Source: Oceanospirillaceae bacterium
GTDB lineage: Bacteria; Pseudomonadota; Gammaproteobacteria; Pseudomonadales; Oceanobacteraceae
DNA length: 59,460 bases
Assembly: GCA_002723385.1 (NCBI GenBank)
Contig: PBNY01000090.1
Location: 1 to 59,460, forward strand
Reading direction: 5' to 3'
The notes under the pieces were generated by a model, which saw nothing but the letters and a program-made list of their open reading frames with translations, searched no databases and had not been told where the DNA came from. Positions within the stretch are counted from its first letter, which is position 1, and the number at the start of each line of letters is the position of its first letter. The position numbers and the translations under genes were made by a program. Below are positions 30,547-43,040 of the stretch, piece after piece.

Positions 30547-31515
30547 ATGCACTTAAAAGACATCCTCGCTGTGGTTGGTGACGACTTCCAGGCCGTTGAC
30601 CAACTCATCCACGAACAGCTTTCATCACGGGTTCCTCTGGTTGAAAAAATCGCCGACTACATTGTCAGCAGTGGCGGCAAGCGCATCCGACCTTTGCTGG
30701 TATTGCTCACCGCTCGTGCTCTCGGCCATCAGGGCGCCGATGCGGTCAAACTGGCAACGGTGATCGAATTCCTGCACACAGCGACGTTATTACACGACGA
30801 TGTTGTCGATACATCTGACCTTCGCCGAGGCAATCCAACCGCCAACGCCAAGTGGGGCAATGCTCCCAGCGTACTGGTCGGCGACTTCCTCTACAGTCGT
30901 GCTTTCCAGATGATGGTTGAACTGAGCAGCCTGCCAGTGATGAACATCCTGTCGACCACAACCTGTGTGATTGCCGAAGGCGAAGTCTTGCAGCTGACCA
31001 ATGTCCGCAACCCGAACACCACCGAAGGCCAATACTTCGACGTCATCCAGGGTAAAACGGCACAGCTGTTCGAAGCCTCAACAGAAGGTGCAGCGGCGCT
31101 GTTTGATGCCCCGGCCGAACAACAGGAAGCATTGCGCCGTTACGGTCAACTGCTGGGAATCGCTTTCCAGCTGATTGACGACGTATTGGACTATGAGGGT
31201 GATGCGGAAGAACTGGGCAAGAACGTCGGCGACGACCTGGCCGAAGGCAAACCGACCCTGCCCCTGATTCATGCCATTGCCACGGCAGACGAAGAGGGGC
31301 GCAAACTGGTACGTCAGGCCATTCGCAAGGGCGGACTGGATGATATGGACAGTGTTATGGCCGTGGTTAAATCCTGCGGGTCCATGGAATACACCCGTAA
31401 CAAGGCGAATGAGTGCGTCGAAGAAGCCACAGACCAGCTGAAACTTCTGCCGGATTCCGATGCCAAAACCGCGCTGATTGCATTGCTGGATTTGGCCGTA
31501 AAACGCAAGAACTGA
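30547..31515 (+). CDS. ispB: Polyprenyl (octaprenyl) diphosphate synthase
   Basis: Makes the all-trans polyprenyl side chain of ubiquinone. The 322-aa protein has both Asp-rich motifs: LLHDDVVDTSDLRRG (first, about residues 80-95) and FQLIDDVLDYEGD (second, about 206-219). GKRIRPLL and the KTA/LFE run are conserved. The side chain length (C40 or C45) cannot be read from sequence. Divergent from rplU as in Pseudomonas and E. coli. dsbD follows 107 bases later. Confidence 0.94.
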   Translation: MHLKDILAVVGDDFQAVDQLIHEQLSSRVPLVEKIADYIVSSGGKRIRPLLVLLTARALGHQGADAVKLATVIEFLHTATLLHDDVVDTSDLRRGNPTANAKWGNAPSVLVGDFLYSRAFQMMVELSSLPVMNILSTTTCVIAEGEVLQLTNVRNPNTTEGQYFDVIQGKTAQLFEASTEGAAALFDAPAEQQEALRRYGQLLGIAFQLIDDVLDYEGDAEELGKNVGDDLAEGKPTLPLIHAIATADEEGRKLVRQAIRKGGLDDMDSVMAVVKSCGSMEYTRNKANECVEEATDQLKLLPDSDAKTALIALLDLAVKRKN

Positions 31516-31622
31516 GTGCCACAATGGCTATCAGGCGCGACCACAGATCATGGTCGCGCTCCTTGAATCGCATTCAAATCAGCAAATCACCTTTTTATTT
31601 CGCACGACACGCAGGAGTCTTC

Positions 31623-33452
31623 ATGCGCTGGCTGGTCTGGTTATTTTGTTGTCTCTCGATTCCTCTGGCCAACGCTGGATTACTGGACAGTCTGAAAGGA
31701 AGTTCCGAACCTGAATTCCTTCGTGTTGAGCAAGCCTTTCCACTCACCCTCGAAGTGGATGATCTGCGACTGGTGGCCCGCTGGGATTCGGAACCAGGTT
31801 ACTACCTCTACAAACATCGCATTTTCATACGCCAAGGCGAGACCAAACTCGAGCCACAATACCTTTCACTACCCGGTATCGAAAAAAAAGACGAAGCCTT
31901 TGGACTGGTAACCGCGTTCTACGGTGAATTAACCGCTGAATTTGATCTCAGCTCACTGCAGCCGGGCCCAGCGACCCTGCATCATCAGGGCTGTGCAGAT
32001 GCGGGGTTGTGCTCCCCGCCACAGACTGTCGGGTTTACGGTTCCAGCCCAGCAGGATGTTCAACAACCACCACCAGTCAAATCATCACCTGCTGCACAAC
32101 CATCCAGCACCATCCCTCCTTCTGAAGACACCGCTGCACCGGAAATCCTTCAAGGCAACGGATCACCGTCTGGCAACAACTGGTTTGAGGGCCGCTCATG
32201 GCTGACTGTTGTTGGAATTTTCTTTGTCCTCGGTCTCGGCTTGACCTTCACTCCGTGCGTACTGCCCATGGTTCCCATCTTGACCAGCGTTGTACTGGGG
32301 CAGGGTCAACGCACCAGACGCGAAGGTTTTCTGCTGTCCAGCACCTATGTGCTTGGGATGGCCATCACCTACGCCGCTGCCGGTTTGACCGTTGGCTTGC
32401 TGGGGGCCGGGGCCAACGTGCAGGCCTGGATGCAGACTCCATGGGTGCTTTCCGTCTTTGCGGCCTTGTTTGTGGCACTGGCACTGGCCATGTTTGGCCT
32501 CTATGAATTGCAGCTACCATCTTCTTTGCGTAACCGCCTGAATGAGCTGAACCAGAAACAATCCGGTGGACAATGGCTGAGTGTCTTCATCATGGGTGTT
32601 CTCTCTGCACTGGTTGTCTCACCATGCGTATCTGCTCCCTTGGCTGGCGCGCTGGTTTATCTCGGCACCACAGGCGATGCACTGCTCGGCGGCAGCGCAC
32701 TATTGGCGTTGGGACTGGGTATGGGCGCCCCCCTGATTGTGCTGGGCACCACCGGGGCTTCGGTGCTGCCCAAAGCCGGTGCATGGATGAATCAGATCAA
32801 GGTCTTGTTCGGTGTATTGCTGGTTGGCGTGGCCTTGTGGCTCATCAGCCGACTGATGCCAGAGAGCATGTCGCTGGCATTGTGGGGAATACTGGCGCTG
32901 ATCTATGGCATTCATCTGGGTGCACTGGAACCGGCGTCATCTTCCTCACAGCGCGTACTGAAAGGCATCGCCTGGGTACTGTTGGTTTACGGTGGCTCGG
33001 CTTTGGTTGGGGCTCTTCAGGGAGGCAAGGACCCGCTTCAGCCTCTGGCTTTTCAGCATACAAACCCGGGCGTTACAGGGTCCGAACAAACTCACGCACC
33101 GTTTTATCAAACGGAGTCAGCCACCGATGTGGAACAGCGTATTAAAAACGCAAAGCAGCTGGTGATGGTGGATCTCTACGCTGACTGGTGCATCAGCTGC
33201 AAAGTGATGGATAAGGAAATTTTTGCTCAAACGGACGTACAACAATCACTCAAAAGCGCCATGTGGCTGCAGCTGGATATCACGGATCAGACTCAGGAGC
33301 ACATTGATTTTCTGGAGCAGCGCGCGATTTTCGGGCCTCCAACCGTGCTTTTTTACCGCAATGGACAAGAAATTCCAGCAGCCCGAATCGTCGGCGAACT
33401 GACTCATCAGCAGTTCATGACGCACCTTGGGCAGCACGAACTCGACCACTGA
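31623..33452 (+). CDS. dsbD: Thiol:disulfide interchange protein DsbD
   Basis: Moves reducing power from cytosolic thioredoxin to the periplasm (DsbC, DsbG, CcmG). The open frame begins at 31413, but the ATG at 31623 (MRWLVWLFCCLSIPLANA, signal peptide) has AGGAG upstream and gives 609 aa. Domains: periplasmic alpha domain with C124 and C130 (GCADAGLC); a linker rich in Pro and Ser (about 145-180); eight-helix membrane beta domain with the redox cysteines in TFTPCVLPMVPIL and VSPCVSAPLAG; and a C-terminal thioredoxin-like gamma domain with YADWCISCKVMDKE. Convergent with the nitrilase gene, 22 bases apart. Confidence 0.94.
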   Translation: MRWLVWLFCCLSIPLANAGLLDSLKGSSEPEFLRVEQAFPLTLEVDDLRLVARWDSEPGYYLYKHRIFIRQGETKLEPQYLSLPGIEKKDEAFGLVTAFYGELTAEFDLSSLQPGPATLHHQGCADAGLCSPPQTVGFTVPAQQDVQQPPPVKSSPAAQPSSTIPPSEDTAAPEILQGNGSPSGNNWFEGRSWLTVVGIFFVLGLGLTFTPCVLPMVPILTSVVLGQGQRTRREGFLLSSTYVLGMAITYAAAGLTVGLLGAGANVQAWMQTPWVLSVFAALFVALALAMFGLYELQLPSSLRNRLNELNQKQSGGQWLSVFIMGVLSALVVSPCVSAPLAGALVYLGTTGDALLGGSALLALGLGMGAPLIVLGTTGASVLPKAGAWMNQIKVLFGVLLVGVALWLISRLMPESMSLALWGILALIYGIHLGALEPASSSSQRVLKGIAWVLLVYGGSALVGALQGGKDPLQPLAFQHTNPGVTGSEQTHAPFYQTESATDVEQRIKNAKQLVMVDLYADWCISCKVMDKEIFAQTDVQQSLKSAMWLQLDITDQTQEHIDFLEQRAIFGPPTVLFYRNGQEIPAARIVGELTHQQFMTHLGQHELDH

Positions 33453-33474
33453 ACTCTCGGCTCACGTCATACGG

Positions 33475-34281
33475 CTAAACCAGACGCCGGTGATTCATCA
33501 CCGGCATGGATGCGCGAATGCGCTCCAATCCGGAACGATCCAGTTCTGCCACCAGTAGCGCTTCTTCCTCTTCCAGCTGCGCAACAATCTTGCCCCAGGG
33601 ATCAATCAACATGGAATGTCCCCAGGTTTGACGCTGCTCGTCATGCCAGCCACATTGATTACACGCCAACACAAAACACTGGGATTCAATGGCCCTTGCA
33701 CGGAGCAACACTTCCCAATGTGCCGCTCCGGTTCGATGCGTAAACGCCGCCGGAACCAGAATCACCTCAGCGCCTTGCTCACGCAGCTGGCGAAACAGTT
33801 CAGGGAATCGAATATCGTAGCAGATGCTCAAGCCCAGCTTGCCGACGGGCGAGTCGACCACAACAATGTCAGAGCCCGGTTCAAACCGGCGTGACTCCCG
33901 GTACGCTCCCTGTGGGTCAGCGACATCGACATCAAACAGGTGGATTTTATCGTAGCGAGCAACCACCTCTCCGTGTTCGTTGATCACCAGACAAGCCGAA
34001 CGAACCCGCTGCTCGTCCGAATTTGGCGACGGTTGCGGTACCGCTCCTGCAACCAGCCACACAGCGCATTCGCGACAGAGATCCTTCAACGCATTCAGCC
34101 AATCATCCGAGGACGCCAGTTGCTCATACTGTTTGCCATCCATACACAGGAACATTTCAGGCAATAAAATCAACTGTGCACCGGAGTCTGCAGCAGAACG
34201 AATCATATCCAGTGCCTTGTTGAGATTGACCTGAATATCCGATCCTGCAGTCATTTGAATTGCAGCAACTTTACCCATCAT
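33475..34281 (-). CDS. Nitrilase-superfamily carbon-nitrogen hydrolase (Nit-type amidase)
   Basis: Enzyme of 268 aa with the Glu-Lys-Cys triad: LILLPEMFLCMDG, RYDKIHLFDVD and LGLSICYDIRFPELFRQLRE. The sequence is closest in pattern to the Nit1/NitB group, whose members hydrolyse deaminated glutathione; the exact substrate is inferred. Two ATG codons in tandem (34281, 34278) follow a GTG at 34284; the first ATG was chosen. It is the last gene of the mreBCD-maf-rng-yhdP unit, 12 bases after yhdP, a conserved neighbourhood in Pseudomonas. Confidence 0.88.
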   Translation of the reverse strand: MMGKVAAIQMTAGSDIQVNLNKALDMIRSAADSGAQLILLPEMFLCMDGKQYEQLASSDDWLNALKDLCRECAVWLVAGAVPQPSPNSDEQRVRSACLVINEHGEVVARYDKIHLFDVDVADPQGAYRESRRFEPGSDIVVVDSPVGKLGLSICYDIRFPELFRQLREQGAEVILVPAAFTHRTGAAHWEVLLRARAIESQCFVLACNQCGWHDEQRQTWGHSMLIDPWGKIVAQLEEEEALLVAELDRSGLERIRASMPVMNHRRLV

Positions 34282-34293
34282 CACCCGTCACCA

Positions 34294-37200
34294 TCATTCA
34301 CTTTCCTCCAGGCCAAAAATACTCAGAAATCGTTCCTTGAAGCTGCGAACCCGCTTGCCGTCGACTTCATTATCAAAAGCACCACGAATTTTCATATCCG
34401 GCTTGCTCCAGGTGCCGCGAACGTCGTAACTGGCGCTGGTGAACTGCTCCAGCTCATCGCCGATCAATTTTTCTGTCACGTAAATGGCACCGGCCACTTG
34501 AGGTGCAAACCCCGCCAATACCGCCACCAGAGGCAGTGTATCGGTCACAGGGAAAGTGACCGCAAACTTCATATCCAGTGTCCCGTCGTTGAGATTGGTA
34601 CTGCCTGACGAAAGAAATTTGGCACCGGGACCATCAACGACCAAAGGTTCGGCGAAGGTCAGCAATCCGCCTTCAATGCGAGCCTTGGCACGCATCACAT
34701 CAAACGCCAGGCCGGACTGGTAGAGATCGGAGAAGTCGAGCTGCAAGCGACGGGAAATGGAGCGAAAATTCAAGGCACCGAAGGCTTTCAAAGCGCCGGC
34801 CCCTTCGGTTTTCCAGGTGCCCTTTTCAACCTTGAGCGATACCAGACCGTCCAGACTCTGGGAATTAAATGCCATTGGCGAACCTTGCCAGGACAGGCGT
34901 GCAGCACTCGTCAGCTTCTCACCTTCCAGGATCACGTCCTGACGGAAGGCCTTTTGCACCCGCGCCAAATCCTTGCCCTTGATATTGAGCAAATCAATGG
35001 CTGTTTTATGCCCTTCATCATCCTGCAGCCAACGGAAGTCGCCGGTGAAACTCAGCCCCTTCAAATCACTTTCGAGAATCGAAACAGCAATGCCGTTTTC
35101 AATCGGCTTGCTGGACATTTTCCAGCGTCCGAAATTCCAGCCTCCGACAAAGAACTCAGCCATGTTCAGGTTCATCGGCAACAAATCAGCGGGCACCATG
35201 TCTTTCAACGCATCGTTGGCCAATACGGCTGCCAGCCCCTCATCATCGGAAGGCTTTACGGCTTCGCTCCCCTCAACCACTCCACCTTCTGCGTGTGCAC
35301 TGTCAGAAGAAGCATCCTCGGCGGCGGGCAAATGCAAATATTCCAGATCAATGTCGACTGGCGAGTCATCGGAGTGAATCAGCGTCGTGCCTTTGGCCAG
35401 AGGGGATTCAAACTCAAAAATCCAGTCTCCCAGATCATGACGGGCCTTGATGCTAGTTTCCCTGGCAGGCAAATCCCAGGCCATAACATCCGCCAGGGTG
35501 ATCTCCACATTACGCAGCGGATTGGCCGTCGCCGTATCTGAAGACGCCGACGAACCCGCTCCTGTGCCCGAACTGGAAGCAATACCAGACACGTTCTGAG
35601 CCACTGACTGGGCTGCCCTGGCCTGCTCGGCTTCCGCCAGTGGCAACAGCTCCTGCCACTTGGCCCACCACTCTTCAGCCCTGATGGTCTCTGGAACCTC
35701 TCCCAAAATATCGACACCAGGGTCACTGCCAAGGAAAGGCTCATGATCCCCAAGATAGACCTGGCCTCGATTCAGGCCCTGATCATCCATGGCAAAGACC
35801 GCACGAATGCGTTGGTCATAATTGAGCTTGATGCGGGTCTCGCGTCCCGGTTCGATCCGGACATTCAGGGCATGCTGGTCATCCTCAGCAGTCTTACCCA
35901 GTGGATAGGGGTAATCGATGCGGGTGCCGTCGAGCGACGACGACAGGTCGAAGACCAGTTTTCCCGCACCGGTATCGATGCTCATATCGGCCTGATAACC
36001 CAGATCTCCGGTGAGCGGCTCAAGCAGGAACAGGGGCATCCATTCACGAAAATCATCCCATTTCGCCCGACCGCTGCCTTCCATACGAATCACGATATTG
36101 CCCTGCTCACTGCTGGAGTCGAGCCTGGCATCAAAGGCGTCACCAAATATCTGGCCTGACAAGCCATCGGAAAACAGTCCCTTGCGAGAATCGAAACGAA
36201 GACTGCCATTAATCTCACTCGCCATCAGGTTGAGATCCGTGATGGCCAGCTTGTTGTCCCGCAAGCGAGAATTCAGCTTCACATGAGGCTCAACCGCCTC
36301 TTCCACAAGCGGCATTTTCAGCCAAAGCGAGGTATCCAGCCTTCCGGCTCCGTACCAATGGTCAAACGTGCCATCGACAACCTGCTGAAGCGGCGTCTCC
36401 CGGAAATACTGGAATGCTTCGGTACTGGTTCCACGAACCCGGCCAGAGACAGTCAACCAGGTGACCTTGTCCTTGCCCGTGGTCAATCGCACCTTGCCAC
36501 TGTTGCGGCGAAATACACCACCCAGTGTTTTACCAGCTTCCAGATCCAGCGAAAGATTCGGCGTATCCAGCAGCAGCTCACCCTTAAGGTTTTCCATTTC
36601 CGGCCAGCCTTCCAGATAGCGTAACCGGCCCTGGTCAAATTGCATCGCCAGCTGGGTGGTCAGACTGTTGTCCGGACGATCCTCCTCAAGCACACCGTCG
36701 AGCATAAACGCCCCCGCCGACAAATCAGCATTCAGAATCGCCTGATCAATCCAGCTGCGAACACCGTCTTCCAGCAAGTCGGGCAACAATCTGGCTTTAT
36801 CCTCGGAATGCGCCTTCGGAACGCCGAGCAACAAACGGATACGGGTTTCTCTCGGAGACGTTCGGGCCGGCAAATACATGGTCAACTCGGAATTGATTTC
36901 CAGCCCCGCCGACCGGGCCTGGATGCCCTCCAACCAGATTTGTGACGCTTCCGGCTGTACCATCCAGCGAAAGGTGCCAGTGACCGAATCCATCTTCCAA
37001 TGCTGGTCATAGACTCCGGAAAGGTTCACAACCGGTTTCTGATCAACGAAATCAAACCGCCCCAGACTGGGGGACAGGTGCACTTCCCCTTCCAGATTGG
37101 TGATACCAGGAATGCCCAGATAGGTTTGCATGGATACATCGCTGGCATGGGCTCGCAGGTCGACATCCAGTTTGTCACCCTTGAGAATGGCGATGCGAAC

Positions 37201-38388
37201 GTCTTCCGCAAGCCCCTCCGGCTTCAGGTTCTTGAGGTAACGGTGAATGCGGGACGGCAGCACTTGATGATCCACCAGCAAGGTTCTGGCCTCTCCCATG
37301 CGCAGCTCCGGGATGCCAATGTGCCACCCCTGGCGGCCACGCAAATCAACAGAGCTGACGGTCAGCAAATCCAGTGGCAGCACCTCGCCCAGTTCCGGTA
37401 ATACCCTGAGATGCCAGTCTCTGCCATGGTGCTTGCCAGCAACTTGAATGCGGCCCTGCTGTACTGCTAACTGGTTTTCCTTTGATGTCAGCTCAAGGTC
37501 GTTCACCGCGATATCGGCGCAGACATCTTTCAGGTTGCCTTCTTCAACGCGCAACCAAACTGCGGCACCGGCGTTGAGTTTTGGAAGTGAAATGGAGGAC
37601 GGCAACTCAGGAATCCAGCTGGCCCAGGACTGCGGCTCAACATCCAGAAAAACCTTGCCGCTCTGCTTTGACCAGGGCCATAACTGACCGTGCAACAGGG
37701 CGCTGACTCGTGTCGTCGCCAGCTGCTTGCGCCCCAGGGAAATGTCACCGGTAATCGACTGACTGTCCCCCTGATGGCGCCATAGCAACTCCTCGATACG
37801 GAGCTGATCCACCTTGCCCGGATGGGATTCCACCAGAATATGCCAATTGGATACCCGCATGGTTTGCTGCAATTCAAGCAGCCGCAACCAGACGGGTCGT
37901 TCCGTGGAATCCTCCACGGCTTCAGCGGACTCCGGTTCAGAAGCAGCCTCTGCGACAGGTTCGGTACCAGTTTGAGGATCTTCGGAGTGCGTGAGCTGCC
38001 AATCCTCACCAGCAACCCAGCCGGACTCCGAACGCCGAAAATAACCGGAGACGCCATCAACTTCGATGCGACGAAACACAGGCAGGCGATGATAGAGAGA
38101 CATGGTCGGATCGAGTTCGACTTCGATCCGTGACACCTTGATGGCGTCCGTGCCAATGTGTAACTGACGCACACGAACGATGGGAAAGAGAAACCGCCAA
38201 TCACCTTCCAACGACTGTACCTGAACCGGCTGGCCAAGTACTTCAGAAAGTTGTTGCTCCAGATCCGGACGCCAGTTTTCGATCAGGGGAACCAGCGTTC
38301 GACCGAGGCTGGTGTACAGCGCCACCATCACCAGTGCAACAACCAGTGTAATCCACAGCTGCTTCCAGCAGGCGGACAACCATTTCAT
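34294..38388 (-). CDS. yhdP: YhdP family AsmA-like protein
   Basis: Very large protein (1364 aa) with one N-terminal membrane anchor (about residues 10-32, WITLVVALVMVALYTSLGRT) and a long periplasmic body with DUF3971 and an AsmA-like C-terminal region (DGTLDMKFAVTFPVTDTLPL). YhdP, TamB and YdbH are repeating beta-groove bridges that carry phospholipid from inner to outer membrane in E. coli. Two low-complexity stretches (Ala/Ser/Gly near residues 940-960 and Ser/Glu/Gly near 1030-1060) are probably flexible. Starts ten bases after rng. Confidence 0.93.
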   Translation of the reverse strand: MKWLSACWKQLWITLVVALVMVALYTSLGRTLVPLIENWRPDLEQQLSEVLGQPVQVQSLEGDWRFLFPIVRVRQLHIGTDAIKVSRIEVELDPTMSLYHRLPVFRRIEVDGVSGYFRRSESGWVAGEDWQLTHSEDPQTGTEPVAEAASEPESAEAVEDSTERPVWLRLLELQQTMRVSNWHILVESHPGKVDQLRIEELLWRHQGDSQSITGDISLGRKQLATTRVSALLHGQLWPWSKQSGKVFLDVEPQSWASWIPELPSSISLPKLNAGAAVWLRVEEGNLKDVCADIAVNDLELTSKENQLAVQQGRIQVAGKHHGRDWHLRVLPELGEVLPLDLLTVSSVDLRGRQGWHIGIPELRMGEARTLLVDHQVLPSRIHRYLKNLKPEGLAEDVRIAILKGDKLDVDLRAHASDVSMQTYLGIPGITNLEGEVHLSPSLGRFDFVDQKPVVNLSGVYDQHWKMDSVTGTFRWMVQPEASQIWLEGIQARSAGLEINSELTMYLPARTSPRETRIRLLLGVPKAHSEDKARLLPDLLEDGVRSWIDQAILNADLSAGAFMLDGVLEEDRPDNSLTTQLAMQFDQGRLRYLEGWPEMENLKGELLLDTPNLSLDLEAGKTLGGVFRRNSGKVRLTTGKDKVTWLTVSGRVRGTSTEAFQYFRETPLQQVVDGTFDHWYGAGRLDTSLWLKMPLVEEAVEPHVKLNSRLRDNKLAITDLNLMASEINGSLRFDSRKGLFSDGLSGQIFGDAFDARLDSSSEQGNIVIRMEGSGRAKWDDFREWMPLFLLEPLTGDLGYQADMSIDTGAGKLVFDLSSSLDGTRIDYPYPLGKTAEDDQHALNVRIEPGRETRIKLNYDQRIRAVFAMDDQGLNRGQVYLGDHEPFLGSDPGVDILGEVPETIRAEEWWAKWQELLPLAEAEQARAAQSVAQNVSGIASSSGTGAGSSASSDTATANPLRNVEITLADVMAWDLPARETSIKARHDLGDWIFEFESPLAKGTTLIHSDDSPVDIDLEYLHLPAAEDASSDSAHAEGGVVEGSEAVKPSDDEGLAAVLANDALKDMVPADLLPMNLNMAEFFVGGWNFGRWKMSSKPIENGIAVSILESDLKGLSFTGDFRWLQDDEGHKTAIDLLNIKGKDLARVQKAFRQDVILEGEKLTSAARLSWQGSPMAFNSQSLDGLVSLKVEKGTWKTEGAGALKAFGALNFRSISRRLQLDFSDLYQSGLAFDVMRAKARIEGGLLTFAEPLVVDGPGAKFLSSGSTNLNDGTLDMKFAVTFPVTDTLPLVAVLAGFAPQVAGAIYVTEKLIGDELEQFTSASYDVRGTWSKPDMKIRGAFDNEVDGKRVRSFKERFLSIFGLEESE

Positions 38389-38397
38389 GGAATTCGC

Positions 38398-39849
<1,452 letters not shown>

Positions 39850-39858
39850 AGCACCGTC

Positions 39859-40458
39859 CTATTGCCAAATTGGAATATTTGCCTGTCTTAACAGTAAAGC
39901 AGTCTCAGCCAGAGGCAACCCGACAACATTGCTATAACTGCCTTCAATGCCGTCAATCAACACAGCACCCTTGCCCTGAATGCCATAGCCCCCGGCCTTG
40001 TCGGCACCCTCCCCCGTATCGCAGTAGGCCTCGATCTCGGACAATGCCAGAGTCCTGAACCGCACACGGGTCGTAACCACCTGAGAAAACACCTTCTCAC
40101 CAGGGCCGTCGACCAGTGCAATGCCGGTTTGAACCAGATGCCCTGAGCCGGACAGCATCCGAATCATGGCCAGCGCTTCTTCACGATCAGCCGGTTTGCC
40201 AAGAATCCTGCTTTCAACGTACTCGCCGGAAGCTTCGTTGTGGACCACCGTAGTGTCCGCTGCCAGAACAACAGAACCGGGCCGCTTCGCGGCGATATGG
40301 CGCGCTTTCTCAAGCGCCAGACGTTCAACATAGGCTTCCGGTGATTCACCGGCCAAGGAAGTCTCATCGATATCCGCCGGTTGTACCTCAAAGGAGACGC
40401 CAATCTGAAGCAACAGTTCCTGTCGACGTGGCGAGGCCGATGCCAGTATCAGGGTCAA
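39859..40458 (-). CDS. maf: Maf nucleotide pyrophosphatase, YhdE (dTTP/UTP) type
   Basis: House-cleaning nucleotide pyrophosphatase in the cytosol. Motifs: LILASASPRRQELLLQIG, DTTVVHN, GKPADREEA, and GGYGIQGKGAVLIDGIEGSYSNVVGLP, the last being the YhdE type. The longest frame starts at 40509, inside mreD. A TTG at 40458, overlapping the mreD stop (TTGA) and with GGAG upstream, gives 199 aa, the family length and the exact family N-terminus, so it is preferred; the start remains unproven. Confidence 0.88.
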   Translation of the reverse strand: MTLILASASPRRQELLLQIGVSFEVQPADIDETSLAGESPEAYVERLALEKARHIAAKRPGSVVLAADTTVVHNEASGEYVESRILGKPADREEALAMIRMLSGSGHLVQTGIALVDGPGEKVFSQVVTTRVRFRTLALSEIEAYCDTGEGADKAGGYGIQGKGAVLIDGIEGSYSNVVGLPLAETALLLRQANIPIWQ

Positions 40459-40931
40459 CTCAAAATTCTCCGTATTGTCAGCTGGGTAATGGCGTACACC
40501 CACGGCCACACCAGAGCCGATGTCAATGCTGGTCCCCAGATATCGATGGGCTTCGGATAAGCCTCCATCATCTGTGAAACCCAGAACAGGGCCAGCTGAT
40601 GCGCCAGCGCCAGAATCAATACCATCAGCATTTGCTGGAGCAGATTGAAGCCATCCAGGCGACGGATAAACAACTGCACCAGAAAGATGTGAAAACTGAA
40701 GGTGATGACATGCAGCCCGAGATAGGCACCGGTTTCAGTATCCATCATCAACCCGGCTGGTACCGCCAGCCAAAGTCCATAAACCCTGGGCGCGTTCAAA
40801 ACCAGCAAGGTGATCGCCAACATGACCCACTGAGGCTGCAGCCACATCAGCAAATCTGGCATTGGCAGGTGCTCGAACACAAAGGCGACAAAGAAAGCGC
40901 AGGCTCCAAGAACAAACTGCTGCATCGTCAT
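40455..40931 (-). CDS. mreD: Rod shape-determining protein MreD
   Basis: Inner membrane protein of the elongasome. About 158 aa with five or six hydrophobic helices (FVLGACAFFVAFVFEHLPMP, WVMLAITLLVLNAPRVYGLW and others). The frame is open to the ATG at 40946, but an ATG at 40931 overlaps the mreC stop (ATGA) and is an equally likely start; neither has a clear ribosome-binding site. Acts with MreB and MreC in lateral wall synthesis. Confidence 0.9.
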   Translation of the reverse strand: MTMQQFVLGACAFFVAFVFEHLPMPDLLMWLQPQWVMLAITLLVLNAPRVYGLWLAVPAGLMMDTETGAYLGLHVITFSFHIFLVQLFIRRLDGFNLLQQMLMVLILALAHQLALFWVSQMMEAYPKPIDIWGPALTSALVWPWVYAITQLTIRRILS

Positions 40932-41773
40932 TTTTTGTACCGCCATATTTCATCGGAAGGTACCTGACCCGCTCCCTGGCTAAACACCAGTAGCAGATGA
41001 CGGCTACGATCAAGACGCGCACTGGGTACTGCGGATACACGGGCGAACATTTCGCCAGACTGGTGCTCAACCTCAACCACAACCCCAACCGGATAGCCCT
41101 TGGGATAACGTCCACCCAGCCCGGAGCTGACCAGCAGATCGCCCAGCTGAATATCCGCTGTGTTGGGAACATAGATCAACTCAATGCGATCCAGCGCACC
41201 GGTCCCGGCGGCAATTGCCCGAACCCCGTTACGGTTAACCTGGACTGGAATGGCGTGATTGGAGTCAGCGATCATCAAGACCCGGCTGGAATGCGGCAAC
41301 ACATCCACCACCTGCCCCAGCAGCCCAAAGGCATCCAACACGGGCTGGCCGAGGAAAACCCCGTCTTCACCGCCTTTATTAATCAGAATCTGTTTGGAAT
41401 AGGGATCCGGGTCCACGGCGGTCACGGACGTCACCAGCACACGATCATCGATTTGTTCTGAGGCACTGAGCAGCTCACGCAGCTCGATATTTTCGGTTTC
41501 GAGAGACGCCAGACGCTGGGCTTTTTGTTCCAGCACCAGGTTGCGAGCACGCAGCTGGACATTTTCATCCATCAGCTGCTGACGGGAAGCGGTGGATGAC
41601 TCCATCCATCCAGCCACAGTGGACGGCAACAGAGCCACCTGCTGCGCCGGATACAACACATAACCGACCACATACCGTAAAGATTGAAAAACCGTGTAGT
41701 TCTGATCCACCCACATCAACCCGGCTGCGAGCAGACAGATGACCAGCATCCGCTGGCCCTGAAATGGAGGCAT
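40928..41773 (-). CDS. mreC: Rod shape-determining protein MreC
   Basis: Bitopic protein of 281 aa: one membrane helix (about residues 8-24), a coiled-coil (about 55-95, NVQLRARNLVLEQKAQRLAS) and the periplasmic double beta-barrel with GGEDGVFLGQPVLDAFGLLG and VLMIADSNHAIPVQV. It links MreB to the wall synthases RodA and PBP2. The N-terminus is short compared with relatives; upstream in-frame sequence without a standard start codon reads as similar basic residues, so the start is a little uncertain. Confidence 0.93.
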   Translation of the reverse strand: MPPFQGQRMLVICLLAAGLMWVDQNYTVFQSLRYVVGYVLYPAQQVALLPSTVAGWMESSTASRQQLMDENVQLRARNLVLEQKAQRLASLETENIELRELLSASEQIDDRVLVTSVTAVDPDPYSKQILINKGGEDGVFLGQPVLDAFGLLGQVVDVLPHSSRVLMIADSNHAIPVQVNRNGVRAIAAGTGALDRIELIYVPNTADIQLGDLLVSSGLGGRYPKGYPVGVVVEVEHQSGEMFARVSAVPSARLDRSRHLLLVFSQGAGQVPSDEIWRYKK

Positions 41774-41875
41774 CTGATATTGCGATTTGATAGCGAGGCT
41801 CCCGAAGCAACCAATTAGCTCAAACTATAGCGCTATCCCGTGCCACAAGAGCAACGGGAAATGCCCCGATGCCTG

Positions 41876-42928
<1,053 letters not shown>

Positions 42929-42973
42929 TTATAGAGGGCAAAAAAATTGCGCTAACTCTAGCAATGGCAGGGA

Positions 42974-43002
42974 TTTAGAGCAAGGCGCATTTGTGCTAGT
43001 CT
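42974..43002 (+). promoter_or_regulatory. Possible promoter of gatCAB
   Basis: -35 TTTAGA (42974-42979), 17-base spacer, and -10 TAGTCT (42997-43002) with an upstream TG extension. Weak match, but well placed 39 bases before gatC. Confidence 0.35.
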
Positions 43003-43040
43003 TCGGCGCTTTCAAAGGCCCATCACACTGGAGAACCTGC

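Noticed and set aside
30189-30581. 130-aa plus-strand frame in the rplU/ispB spacer
   Set aside because: Starts just at the end of rplU, runs into ispB in another frame, has no ribosome-binding site and covers both promoter candidates.
37530-38237. 235-aa frame on the minus strand inside yhdP
   Set aside because: Alternative frame within a recognised 1364-aa gene; Ser/Arg/Pro/Cys-rich translation without any motif.
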